64,000 bases of DNA from positions 620,001-684,000 of the forward strand of contig SEMN01000205.1 of assembly GCA_005408345.1 (NCBI GenBank). Reading direction: 5' to 3'. Position 1 is the stretch's first letter, and every line of letters begins with the position of its first letter. Made by a program: the position numbers and the translations under genes. The notes beneath the pieces are model-generated. The model ran no database searches. It worked only from the letters and a program-made list of their open reading frames with translations, and had not been told where the DNA came from. Source of the DNA: Macquaria australasica (Eukaryota; Chordata; Actinopteri; Centrarchiformes; Percichthyidae). Positions 48,130 to 59,310 of the stretch are shown piece by piece.

Positions 48130-48580
48130 ACAAGACTAAGAGTCTACAGCCATGTTAGCAGCTCTGTGAGGCTGAACTTAGGAACAGCAGTGCTTTGAAC
48201 AAAATCCTAACATGCTGACGTTAAGCAGGTATGTTTACCATGTTCACCTTAGTTCTGCAAGTTAACATGCTAACACTTGCTAATTAGCACTAAACACAAA
48301 GTACAGTCGGCTGAGGGGAGTGACTTTAGGTTTGCAAGTATTTGGTCATAAACCAAAGTATTGGACAAACTATCATTTTGACCCGATGATGCCCCTAGAT
48401 AAAAAATGAAGTTGTTATAATTCATGCTGACAGGGACATGGATGTGTGTACCACATTTCATGGCAATCCACCCAACAGTTGTTGAGATATTTCAGTCTAG
48501 ACCAAAGTGGTGGAACTGAACAACCGACAGACTGGCATTGCCATCCCTAGAGCTGCTAGCATGGCTAAAAACAGGACAAG
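48130..48580. repeat. Dispersed teleost repeat copy (GCTAAC/GCTAATTAGCAC family)
   Basis: TTAACATGCTAACACTTGC, TAATTAGCACTAAACACAAAG, GCAAGTATTTGGTCATAAACC, TTTCATGGCAATCCACCC, AACAGTTGTTGAGATATTTC and CATTGCCATCCCTAGAGC are diagnostic blocks of this repeat. It is the fullest copy in the window. The copy at 830-1120 shares several blocks. Confidence 0.8.
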
Positions 48581-48644
48581 ATGTGACATGGGTGTGGATC
48601 AAGGTGCTGAAGTTAACAAAGGCACCTTTGACCAAGCTGAGCTG

Positions 48645-48758
48645 AGTAACAGAAATAACAAGTAAAAACCAATTACGTTTCCTGTTGAATAAAAGTAATG
48701 TAATAATGTTTTCAATGAGTAATTGATTTAATTTTTCAAGTAACTTGTCCAACACTGG
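48645..48758. repeat. Repeat fragment ending TCCAACACTGG
   Basis: AGTAACTTGTCCAACACTGG and the preceding GTAATGTAATAATG-type sequence match the end of a common fish repeat whose termini read CAGTGTTGG. A possible partner with similar TTACTGTAATGT sequence lies at about 47720-47790. The intervening DNA holds the 48130-48580 repeat, so the element may be interrupted. Confidence 0.5.
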
Positions 48759-51700
48759 ATATAAATAACATCTCCAAAAGCTCACAGCTCTTTATTTATG
48801 TGGCAGAACATGAAACAAGTGGCTCGAGCTTGGTAAACTCTTATTCCTGATAGAGATATACTCTATTTATTATGTATAAACAGTTTGGCAAAGAATAGCT
48901 CCAGCATGTCTCTGGTGAATAGAGCAAGGCAGAGAAGGCTTCTCTAACCCACAATATGTTTTGGCCCTTTGGGAGGTAACTGTCTACTGTGCAGATTGTA
49001 AGTCATGGAACCATTTTGGGCCAGAATGAATAAGTAATGGAACACGGAGTAAAGCAAGAACAAGCTGGCTAAATATTTCATCCCTCCAGCCCTGTGCTGT
49101 GACCTAAAATTTGGACTGCAACAACAGACTAGTGGCAATTCTAAAATAAAATGAAAATGAAGGAAATTGTTCCCACTTTAGTGTGGTGAGGCCAAGCCTG
49201 CGAGGAGGATTATTAATGCGGCAAACATTAAAAAGCTCTCTTTGAGTCTTGAATATGAGGCAAATCCTCTGTTTTTAAGGCTGCTCGGGGAACTGTGTCA
49301 TCTGTGGTCATTGCTTCAATGCAATCAGCAGCAGGTGTTGAGGTTCCACTTAGCGAGGGACGCTTTTGCACACTGTGGAGCAAAGTTTCAGAGCTAGGTT
49401 CAATAAATGCAGTAAAGTGACCTTTTCAGTCTCTTTGAGAAGCGTGCTGATTTATTACATGTTCTTATTTCAGAACTATTCTAACGATGATCTACGTTAG
49501 TCGTACAGGTTCGCTGAACCTATCTTGAACACAATTGTAGGCCTTAATGTAGCAGGATATATTCAGTTGTTTGTCATAAGAGAGGACAGTCAATAGTCCA
49601 TCTTTTAGCTCTTCCCTGCAGCAAAACAAAAACCAAACAAAATAAAAAGCTCAGGAGTCTCATGGATGGAAATTGGGTCAGATGCTTGACCTCGATGGTC
49701 CATTTTTTGCACCACTGACCCTCAAAAATAATTCACCACCAGATCACCACACAGTCTGCAGCAATCACACATGCTTTGCTGCCCAGTCTTCCACAGAACA
49801 GACATCAATAACCTTCTTTAGTTCACTCACATGGTCTCTAGCATCATATTCATCCTGTTAACATGAATCAGGGTTGTATGACAGTCATGGTATGGTTTCA
49901 CTGAAACCGATTCATGTGCATGAGCTGTCATTATGGTCCTCGTCTATCAAAGTCTGTGACAGAAAGTGTTGTTTGTGGACATTTGTAATTTTATTTTTTA
50001 TGTCAATTTCTTGTTAAGGCACATAAAATCATTTTATTTGCAAAACCTGCCGTGATAATGAAGTTTAATAGATAGGTGGAATGACTCATAGAGAAGGAGA
50101 CTGATTGATAGATTTAGACCTGCATCAATCAGGCTGTGAGGATTGGCTGGGAAGACCAGGAAATGAAGGTTGAGAGATGACAACAAATGAGAGACAGGAC
50201 GCTGAGCAAAGTAAAACTGTAAAACTGAATCTGTACTGTAGGAATAATAAATTGTGGCGTTACGCAACTACAACTCATCCATCAAAAAGACAATATTGAC
50301 TTCAAAAACATTTAAAAAGGGATTAAAAACAAGAAAAGACGGCACTCGTACAGCTGTCCTCAGATCTAGGTGCAGGAACATGTTTCGTGAGCAGAGCAGA
50401 GGACGGAGCTCTGCATGTTTAAGTCGACAAACTGACAGCTGAGTCTTCAAACGGGACTGTGACTAGAAAATGATGACATACCCAGAGGAAAGAGGATTTT
50501 CATCATTTTGAGCTTTGTTACAAGTGAAATCAGCCTAAGTAAGCAATCACAGTCTTATAATTAGTTGTGGAGCGAGGGGCATTTGTTAGCAGTCACTGAT
50601 TGCTGTAGTTATTCAGAAAGGAAATGAAACAAGGGAAATTAGGGTAGTTTGAGTCCACTGAATGATAGAGAGATAGAGAAATAAATCTTACTATGCTTTT
50701 TTTTTATTACCATTTCCTATTCAGAACAAACATAAAAGAGAGAAAAAGAGCAAAACAGAAACCAAAATGAAACTCACAAATTGGTGTGAAATTTGTGCCT
50801 GTTTCTTTGCAAATAATCTGATTAATATAGAGGTTGACGTTGTCAGTGTGTCACTTTTCTTTCTCTGTGTTTGAAATTGCATTGGAAAGCAGGCCTAATC
50901 CGTTGGAAAAAAGTATGGAATCAGTCAAAATATTGAGAGAGCTAATGTCCTGACGTCACGTCCGGGCTAGCCTCTGTTCCACTAGCTTCTGTAATCTCTC
51001 ATTCAGCAACGTTTTACAGGTGCAGTGGAAACACATGCCGTTTCAAAATGTACAATTGAGTTAGACTGGATTTCTATTAATTTGCATTATTATCAATGGG
51101 ATTTTGAATGAGGTTTTCTTGCTTCTGCTGCTACAGAACGAAAGTTCCAGTCTCACTTCTGTTCTCTATAAACTTTGATACATCATAAATCTAATTCTTT
51201 AACATCCAAATAATTTTCCCATTAAGTACTCCATCGTTATTAGAACGGTTATTTATTAAAGATGAGGTCTCTTAATGGGTCGTGATTAGTTTGACCAAGT
51301 GCAGGAAAAGAGTGACAGTGACGGTGTGCATCAGCATCAGAGACCACCAAGATGTTTATTCATGCCTCCTGCAGCGGACCTTTTGTGTGCAGGTCAGACC
51401 CTCTGTCTGGCAAAATATGAGATGCCTCAAAAATCAGCAGTGCAGGGGGAGGACTTGATTCACAACCCTCATTAATAGTCGAAAGCAGTGGCACCATCTA
51501 ATTATGAAGCTCATCCATCAACTGTAACAAGGGCTGTCATCGATATTTAGTTGGGCATAAAAGCCGGCACACTCTGCTTTATATGCTAAGCGAGACGCCA
51601 CAAAGAATTTGCAAGTTCCCAATCTTGACACTAATGGCTTTCCATAATTTGATGAATGATGTATTAAACCGAGGTGGGAACCTTGGAGAACTGGAGGAAC

Positions 51701-51770
51701 GAGCTGGGAGATACAAACAAAAGTCACCGCCTGTAATTTACTTGAGAAACTCTTGACCTATGCGAAGAAA
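48759..51770. other. Intergenic DNA
   Basis: About 3 kb of AT-rich non-coding sequence. No gene, tRNA or recognised element. Confidence 0.6.
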
Positions 51771-51779
51771 GGAGGGAGG

Positions 51780-52640
51780 GGAGGAGGCGGTGCCACCTCT
51801 CCACTTCTGCTTGAGCTGAGCAGGGACTCGGGTGTTAACGTGTTTTTCTGTGGCGAGCTGTCATTGGAATGCAAAGCCCAGCTCTGTCTCTTGCTAATTA
51901 ACACCTCTTAATTATAATGAGTTGACTGATCAGCCATGCATATTAGTGAGAAGAGGGGAGAGGGTGGATAACAGTTTATGTTATCAGTTATTGCTCTTTT
52001 AACCACAACAGTTATACAGCTGTATTTATAATGAGCATTGTGACCAAACTCCCTCACACAATCTTCTCTGCAGATAAACTTGTAATAAACCTAATAATGG
52101 TAATTATGACTTTTGTACACAACAAAAGGGATGATTCATTCTGAATGATGGGATTGATCCTCTCAATAAAACATGGGCCGTTATTTGAAACAGTTGCTCT
52201 TTGCTCACTGTTTTCAGCAACATGTTCATTCATGTTTTGTTATTAACAGAAACTAAGATTTGTGTTTGTTACTGTGAGCTTCGTCCTCTTGGGTGGTGAG
52301 ATAATATGCACCACCAACACGTGTGCATTGAAATTCTTCCTCACAGGGCTGCGATTTTTTCCTCTAATGAAGCCATTACTTTGCCTATATCAAATTTGGT
52401 AGTGTGAGGTTAATGGCTTCATTAGGCAACAAATTGCCATCCAAGGCCTGTGTAATGCACTTTGCCTGTCCTGTCTTGGCTATATTTCATTGCTTGCCAT
52501 CTATGAAAGTATTTAATTACAGGGGAACAGATTAGCCCAGGCCAACAACTTGGAATGCTTTTATTGCAGAATGCGATTCAGTGCAACAATTTATAATAAC
52601 AACTGGGTCTGCGCCGATGATTTAGCACCCTATGGGCAGG
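51780..52640. promoter_or_regulatory. Candidate conserved non-coding element cluster with inverted repeat
   Basis: Repeat-poor DNA rich in homeodomain-type cores (TTGCTAATTAACACC, CTTAATTATAATGAG, ATGCATATTAG). It includes a 15-bp perfect inverted repeat at 52364-52378 and 52411-52425. It looks like developmental regulatory DNA of a gene desert, but this is an impression without alignment. Confidence 0.3.
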
Positions 52641-53480
52641 GTGCCAGTACTGATATGTGTCTGACGCCTGAGAGAGAGAGAGGGACAGATGGAGACATAC
52701 AGGGGAAAAAATGAGAGGGTGAAAGAGAAAAAGACTCATTGTCCTCCAGCCTGGTCTTTCCGAGGCACAAGTGCATCAAGTTTGACCAAGTGGTCAAAAG
52801 CTCTTGAACATAAAAACTCTTTTGAAAACACTTCTCCAGTAAAAGAAGAACTTGGTTTCTGATTATTAAATCTTTAAGACTGTGTCCCTGAAGAAATCCC
52901 AGAACATAACAAGCACTGATACACTCTCCTGAACATTGTAGAAAGTCTTGATGTCTTGGAAAAATATGCTTTTAACATCAGTAAGGACTACTCTTGACCA
53001 TTAACATCCACACAAAATGTACAACAATCAGTACATACGAACTTGTTTATTGATGCAACATTTTCACACATAGTTAAAGCAGAAATAATTGATTTCTTAT
53101 TGGTCACTTCAACAAGCTTTAATATACAGTATTATCTCTTTTTAAAAAGTCATTATGGCAAAACGAGTTAGCTGTTATATTTAGACATCCAGCAGTTACA
53201 GAGCAACATTAACAGTCATTTGGATTTCTGTCCACCTAACAAACGTAAATACAATATTCACTCTCCTTTTACCTCTGTTTTGGTCTCCACCAGCACCTGA
53301 GAAAAATACTATGTTCACCAGCTACTGGCTAACTTTGTCTGTCTGCTGTTTGGTGCTGGGCAGGCAGCGTACAGTGGGTTTATCTGAGCTTTTTTTGCTG
53401 AGCATCTGAAAATGAGGTTGAGGAGAGCAGTAAGACTGAACCAAAGAATGAAACCAAAACAATGAGCTGAAGGACGCCAA
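52641..53480. other. Intergenic DNA
   Basis: A short GA-rich tract lies at about 52672-52684. Otherwise nothing is recognised. Confidence 0.6.
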
Positions 53481-53489
53481 AACACTCCT

Positions 53490-53780
53490 TAAAGCTGAGA
53501 GGTACTGCAGAGTTGGGTGATAATTCCCTGTGGGTTTGTCACTAGCAGTGACCACTACCACATTCCACATTTGATTTTGATCCATCATTGATATAAAAAT
53601 ACAGATTAGTGCAGCTTTGAGGCTTTGGTATTCTAAATGCTTGTTTGTAAAAGCGCCATTCAAGTACTGCACACTCAGTGTACTTTAGTATCAAAACTAC
53701 AAGCACTCATTATGCAGAATGGCTCATTTCATACTGTTGTACGTTAAATTATTGTGTCTTTTTCACTGAGGCCTCAAAGA
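53490..53780. repeat. Dispersed repeat material
   Basis: GAGTTGGGTGATAATTCCC, GGGTTTGTCACT and a following CACATTTGATTTTGATCCATC parallel 40125-40210. The segment TCATTATGCAGAATGGCTC at about 53707-53725 is the reverse complement of a block of the 36165-36689 MITE, so fragments of two families adjoin here. Confidence 0.55.
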
Positions 53781-56700
53781 GGTACTGTATACTTAAACGT
53801 TTTTTTGAGCTGTAAACTAAATGATATGACTGTGCTGTGATGAAACACATCAGTGCTGCTGTTAATATTGACATTTCTTACCAAATGTATAAAAATCAGC
53901 ATTTCATGGGTTGAAAATGGCTCAACATGCCATCTACTGTTTTAAATCAGCCTGCGAGGCCAATGCTGACATAGAGTGGACCAGTTGGGGCCTATCTACA
54001 TCATGAAATGTATATAAAAAAAAGACTCTAACCAGTGTCAGTCAGTCTCCCCCATGTCCCCTGACGCACACACTACATAGCCATGAGGCCACGCCTCCTA
54101 CAGTTGTTGCTCCCTCATTTTTAAATTTGCCGGGAGAGAGGGTTCTTTAAATGTAAATGCAGCTTGGTCACAGTGGAACTAATTTGAACAATTGTATATA
54201 CTGTTGGGAAGTGTAATCTATAACAAGACATCATGTTATATGAGATAACATGTGTCCTGGAGTAAAAAAAAGTAAATTTCTCTCTCAAATGTTTAAAGTA
54301 GCAGAAAATATAAATACGAATACTGAAATATTAGTAATATTAAAACTGTACATAAGTAAAGTACCTGTGTATATGTACTTAGTGACTTTCTGCCACTGCT
54401 TGTCACAGGCATTGTGGTGTTTGCATGTGGAAATGTCACTCCAAGTCTTACTTGTCAGCTTACTGCAGTGAGCGATCATTTCACAGTGATTTAAAAACAA
54501 TTATGATGCCCTGTTTGAAATATGGACATGACCCTGTGATATGTCTCTCTGTAAATATGGGCAGCCATGCGCTCAAAATGCACGGCTTAGCAGGTGATGC
54601 CTCACAACTAGCTCTGTGTGCAGCCGTAATGTTTAATTCATGCCTGCGCGTGTTTGACTGATTCCATTCCAGGTGAGTCTGTGACAATCGGCATCACTAT
54701 AATGGAGTTGGAGGGGGTTCTGTGGCAATAAAAATGATAATCAAATGACAGACAGAGGCCACATTGAGTAAATAACTGTAAAGCCAGTGGGGTGAGTCAA
54801 GTGCCAAATGCTGCCTCAAGAGTTGAGCTTTCTTGAAGTTGAAATCAGAGAAAAATAAATCCTGGTTAAACCCCTCTTGAATCAAGCCTGAACATGCTGT
54901 CCAGTAAATAAGATATATTAGTCACATCTATTAGATCATGTAATGTCACTACTGTCAATAGATAATGGGTTAGAAGTAAAAAATTGCTTCCATTTCACAA
55001 ATTCACAAAGTGTTTATTGTGTGAAGTCCAGTGCTTGGGAGTGCATCTTCCATTAACTTAAACAAATTTCAAATCACTGGCGAACAATGTAGCATTTTAA
55101 AGATGACATCTGAATCAAAGTGTGTTTTGTCATTAAAACTACCCAGAAGTCCCTTGCTCCTTTTAGTTGTTTTGTAAAACATGATTGGCTACACAAAAGA
55201 GTGATTATAAATTGATGCTGGAAAGACAGAGCTTTTGTGGTTTTCTCCACATATTCTGAATGCAGTTTTTCTCTGACCTGTGTGGCTATTTTCTTTGAAT
55301 TAATTCACCAGAGGCTGCCCGCAGAAAGAAAATGACTACCTCTGCTTGAGGGAAACATAAAGTTAAAGACCAGGATCATTTTTCCTCCTTCATAACATAA
55401 CATAAAAAACCATGCAGGGCTAATATTTAGAGTTTATATATCCAAAGAAAAGCAATTTTACCAGCCTATTACTGGAACCGAAACAGTGACAGATGTGGAA
55501 CTAATATTAAAATTTCCCCCAAGCGCCCAAGCATCATGATTACACAGAAGTGCAGCAGAAACTCCACTGTGCTTACATTAACCGGCTTTAGTCACACAGA
55601 ATCTCGTTTTTACCTTTTGGGTGATGTTCCACCTAAATTAGATTAATCTTCTGTGTGTTTGATGGATAATTTCATTACATGTGATTAGAGATTTGAGACA
55701 TCCAAGCCCAGCTGTAGTCTAAATGAGCGTAAATGACTAATTAAAAGGTGATGTGGAAGCAATTCATGACCAAAAACAGGGTTTTTGTGTGCGTGTGTAC
55801 TTGTCTGTACTAGGAAAAATGCAGATTGAATCTTAAGTTGAATAAATCTCATTCATGAAGGAACAAAAACCAAACAAGATGGCGTGGCAGGTAAATGATT
55901 AATGAGAGCTTCTATTAGCTTTCTGAGTTAATGTTGTCACACTCAGCCCTCTTCTTAGCCAAAGTTGTTGGACTTGACTCTAGTGATTCGTGTCCTGGCT
56001 GACAATAATGATCTCCTTTGAGGCCATGATATGACTGGAGACGAGAGATTACGGAGAAAAAGCTCAAATCGATGGATAACGAATACCAATCAATCACTGG
56101 CGGGGGACGGTGGGAGTATGTGGCAACAGAGAGAGCTCTCTTGGTCTCTGGTATCTGTTTGATAAATGCCTTGCCTCGCAGTGCATGGTGACCGGGACTC
56201 CCATAATGCATTGCAGACCACTGTCTGGAGACTTAATTTTCTTCAACCTCAATCCCCCAAACCCTCTACATCCTCTCGTAGCTTTGCGTGATGATGCCTC
56301 CCAGCTGACCGAGGCAGTAATGCGACCATTAATAGTGTTGCCATGACGATTTATCACAAACCCTGACCAAGTCAAAAGCTCTTTGTGCTGTCTGAAACAA
56401 TAGATTTTTTTGTGAGGCACATTTTGTTGCCCTTGGTGTGACTCCACAAGTCCACAATCCAAATCTGCTTTATTTCAGACCATATCAACCTACCAGATTC
56501 AGCCTAATGGTACTGTTGTATTCTGGTTACATGATGCATGTCTCACAGTGTAGCTCCTGTAGGTGACACAGGGGTTTAACAAATGAGATGTGGTGTGAAG
56601 TGATAGATAAGAAGAACCTTAATTGGATCCCTGTGGGGAATTAGACCACTGCAGGGGCAGCAGTAATCAGCAGGGAAGAAGACAACGGTAATGAAAGCGC

Positions 56701-56813
56701 ACGACTGAATTTAAAAAAAAAGTAAAGATGAATGGAACAATAAATAAATATATGCAACTGTCTGGCTCTATAAAAGTATACTCATGTCTGATGAAACATT
56801 ACAGCGATGAAGA
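53781..56813. other. Intergenic DNA
   Basis: About 3 kb of non-coding DNA. Some sequence at 54255-54390 resembles the AGTAAAGTAC-rich MITE family weakly. I see no gene. Confidence 0.5.
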
Positions 56814-56815
56814 TA

Positions 56816-58007
56816 CACTGATCAGCCAGAACATTATGACCACTGACAGGTGAAGTGAAGGACATTGATTATCTCGTTACAATGGCACCTGTCAGTGGGT
56901 GGGATATATTAGGCAGCAAGTGAACATTTTGTCCTCGAAGTTGATGTGTTGGAAGCAGGAAAAATGGGCAAACGTAAGGATGTGAGCGACTTTGACAAGG
57001 TCCACATTGTGATGGCTTGACGACTGGGTCAGAGCATCTCCAAAACGGCAGCTCTTGTGGGGTGTTTCCGGTCTGCAGTGGTCAGTACCTACCAAAAGTG
57101 GTCCACGGAAGGAAAACCGGTGAACCGGCGACAGGGTCATGGGCGGCCAAGGCTCACTGATGCGCGTGGGGGAGCGAAGGCTGGCCCGTGTGGTCCGATC
57201 CAACAGAAGAGCTACTGTAGCTCAAATTGCTGAAAAAGTTAATGCTGGTTCTGATAGAAAGGTGTCAGAACACACAGTTTGTTGTGTATGGGGCTGCGTA
57301 GCCATAGACCGGTCAGGGTGCCCATGATGACCCTTGTCCACTGCTGAAAGCGCCTACAATGGGCACGTGAGCATCAGAACTGGACCACGGAGCAATGGAA
57401 GAAGGTGGCCTGGTCTGATGGATCACGTTTTCTTTTACATCATGTGGATGGTCAGGTGCGTGTGCGTCGCTTACCTTGGAAAGACATGGCACCAGGATGC
57501 ACTATGGGAAGAAGGCAATCCGGCAGAGGCAGTGTGATGCTTTGGGCAATGTTCTGCTGGGAAACCTTGGGTCCTGCCATTCATGTGGATGTTACTTTGA
57601 GACGTACCACCTACCTAAACATTGTTGCAGACCAAGTACACCCCTTCATGGAAACGGTATTCCCTAATGGCAGTGGCCTCTTTCAGCAGGATAATGCTCC
57701 CTGCCACACTGCAAAAATGGTTCAGGAATGGTTTGAGGAACACGACAACGAGTTCAAGGTGTTGACTTGGCCTCCAAATTCCCCAGATCTCAATCCAGTC
57801 GAGCATCTGTGGGATGTGTTGGACAAACAAGTCCGATCCATGGAGGCCCCACCTCGCAACTTACTTAAAGGATTGGTGCCAGATACCACAGCACACCTTC
57901 AGAGGTCTAGTGGAGTCCAGGCCTCGATGGGTCAGGGCTGTTTTGGTGGCAAAAGGGGGACCTACACAATATTAGGCAGGTGGTCATAATGTTATGGCCG
58001 ATCTGTG
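56816..58007 (+). mobile_element. Decayed Tc1/mariner transposon with TA target sites
   Basis: The terminal inverted repeats 56816-56844 and 57979-58007 match 25 of 29 and begin CAC. Both ends abut TA (56814-56815 and 58008-58009), the Tc1/mariner target site. At 1192 bp the element is near full length but carries a broken transposase gene. Related copies are abundant in teleosts. Confidence 0.92.
56964..57989 (+). pseudogene. Tc1/mariner-type transposase pseudogene (DD36E spacing)
   Basis: The gene starts ATG at 56964 (MGKRKDVSDFDKVHIVMA), then meets an in-frame TGA at 57018-57020. The DNA-binding domain continues (SISKTAALVGCFRS, then GHGRPRLTDA). A one-base shift in the G run near 57164-57170 moves the frame to RRLARVVRSNRRATVAQIAE. 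Frame is lost again around 57280-57400. A 194-codon open block at 57405-57989 holds the catalytic core: WSDGSRF (first Asp, 57417), FQQDNAPCHTA (second Asp) and PPNSPDLNPVEHLWDVL (Glu). There are 36 residues between the last two. The C-terminal part has a deletion and a changed frame. It cannot make a functional enzyme. Confidence 0.92.
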
Positions 58008-58279
58008 TATCTGGAATATGTAAGAAGTATAAAAATGTATGAATTTTAGTCGACAAAACAGTGATTTACAATTGGTACACACAAATGTTGCTAGCAAACA
58101 TAATTACATATATCATGGGCTGTCAAATCAAAACTTGACGTATAGATAGATACATTAGATCAGATGGAGGGAAGGGTTAGTATTTACAAAACTCTCTCCA
58201 TCAAAGGATTATTTACTACCACAAGTACAAGTGGCTGTCATTTAGAAAGTGTAACATTTGGTTAATGGATATTGTTTTT

Positions 58280-58683
58280 GTCTGTAGCTGAATCGATTAG
58301 TCGATCATCAGAAAATGATTCCGCGACAATTTTGACAACATTGATCAGTTTTCAAGTCAGTTTTCAAGAAGAAATGCCGGGCATTTTGATGGTTCAAGCT
58401 CCTCAAATGTGAAGATTTGCTGTTTTTACTTCCTTGTCTTACATCATAGTAAACTGAAAATGTTTGGCTTTGGATTGCTGGTTGAACAAAAAAAAAAGAA
58501 GCAATCTGAAGATGTCACCTTAGGCTTGAAAATGTCATTTGGGGAAATTATGATCATGACTTATGATGATGGACATTTTTCACTATTTTCTGATGTTTTA
58601 TAGACCAAACAATGAATCAGTTCATCGAGAAAAAATCTATTGGATATACTGTATGATTATGAAAATAATTGCTAGTTGCAACC
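58280..58683. repeat. Interspersed repeat of hAT-type (GTTGCAGCCCTA-ended family), diverged
   Basis: ATCGATTAGTCGATCATCAG, CTCAAATGTGAAGATTTGCTG, CATAGTAAACTGAAAATG, TTTTCACTATTTTCTGATG and TTTTATAGACCAAACAATGAA are blocks of a very common teleost non-autonomous repeat. The end GCTAGTTGCAACCC is a mutated form of the usual terminus. The 5' end is incomplete or diverged. No coding capacity. Confidence 0.75.
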
Positions 58684-59050
58684 CAAATTTGTCACATTTT
58701 ATTTTCCATTTAGAGACAAATGACTTTGGCATGCACAATATCTAAGTCTTGTAGAAAACACACCTCAAGCTTTTGGGAGTTTGGTCGACACAACCTCAAT
58801 TCCTTTTTATTCAGAAATGCTGTCTTTATACTTCACTCCAGACAAGCGTAATCAATAATGGCAGCACTTACTGTCAAAACAAGCTCCTAGACTTATTTTG
58901 GGGCTCAAGGGAAATTTGTTTAAAGTATCTTTAGAAAAAAATTAAGTTTTAGCCTCGAGCACTTAAAATGGCTGAATATAAAATTATTGAAATTGTGGGC
59001 ATAGATCTTTGCGAGTGGTCTTTATTGCCTTCTCTCTGCTCTTCAGAGGC
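58684..59050. other. Intergenic DNA
   Basis: AT-rich non-coding sequence. Nothing recognised. Confidence 0.6.
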
Positions 59051-59059
59051 CACAACAAG

Positions 59060-59310
59060 TGCACACAAGCAAAGCCTGGATTAGCGGGTAATGGCTGGCA
59101 TCAATATAACTGTAATGTCATTTGGTGATGCATCCCGGTCGTTACCGGCGCGGCAAAGAGTGGTCCCCAGCTCGCTGTAATGACCGAGATGTCAGGAAAA
59201 CAAATGTTATTACGCAGCAGTATTAAATATAGCTGTTATTTCTGTGACAGAAGTGGGAGAAGAGGGCACTCAGCTGATTTCTAATGTGTTTCTTTCAGTC
59301 AGATGAAAGC
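59060..59310. promoter_or_regulatory. Candidate conserved non-coding element
   Basis: A short repeat-poor stretch with an unusual GC- and CpG-rich core (CGGTCGTTACCGGCGCGGC at about 59138-59156) amid AT-rich DNA. No coding potential recognised. Function is not inferable from sequence alone. Confidence 0.22.

Noticed and set aside
57405..57989. A 194-codon ORF as a possible host gene
   Set aside because: It is the catalytic half of a Tc1-type transposase inside recognisable terminal inverted repeats, with broken 5' frames.
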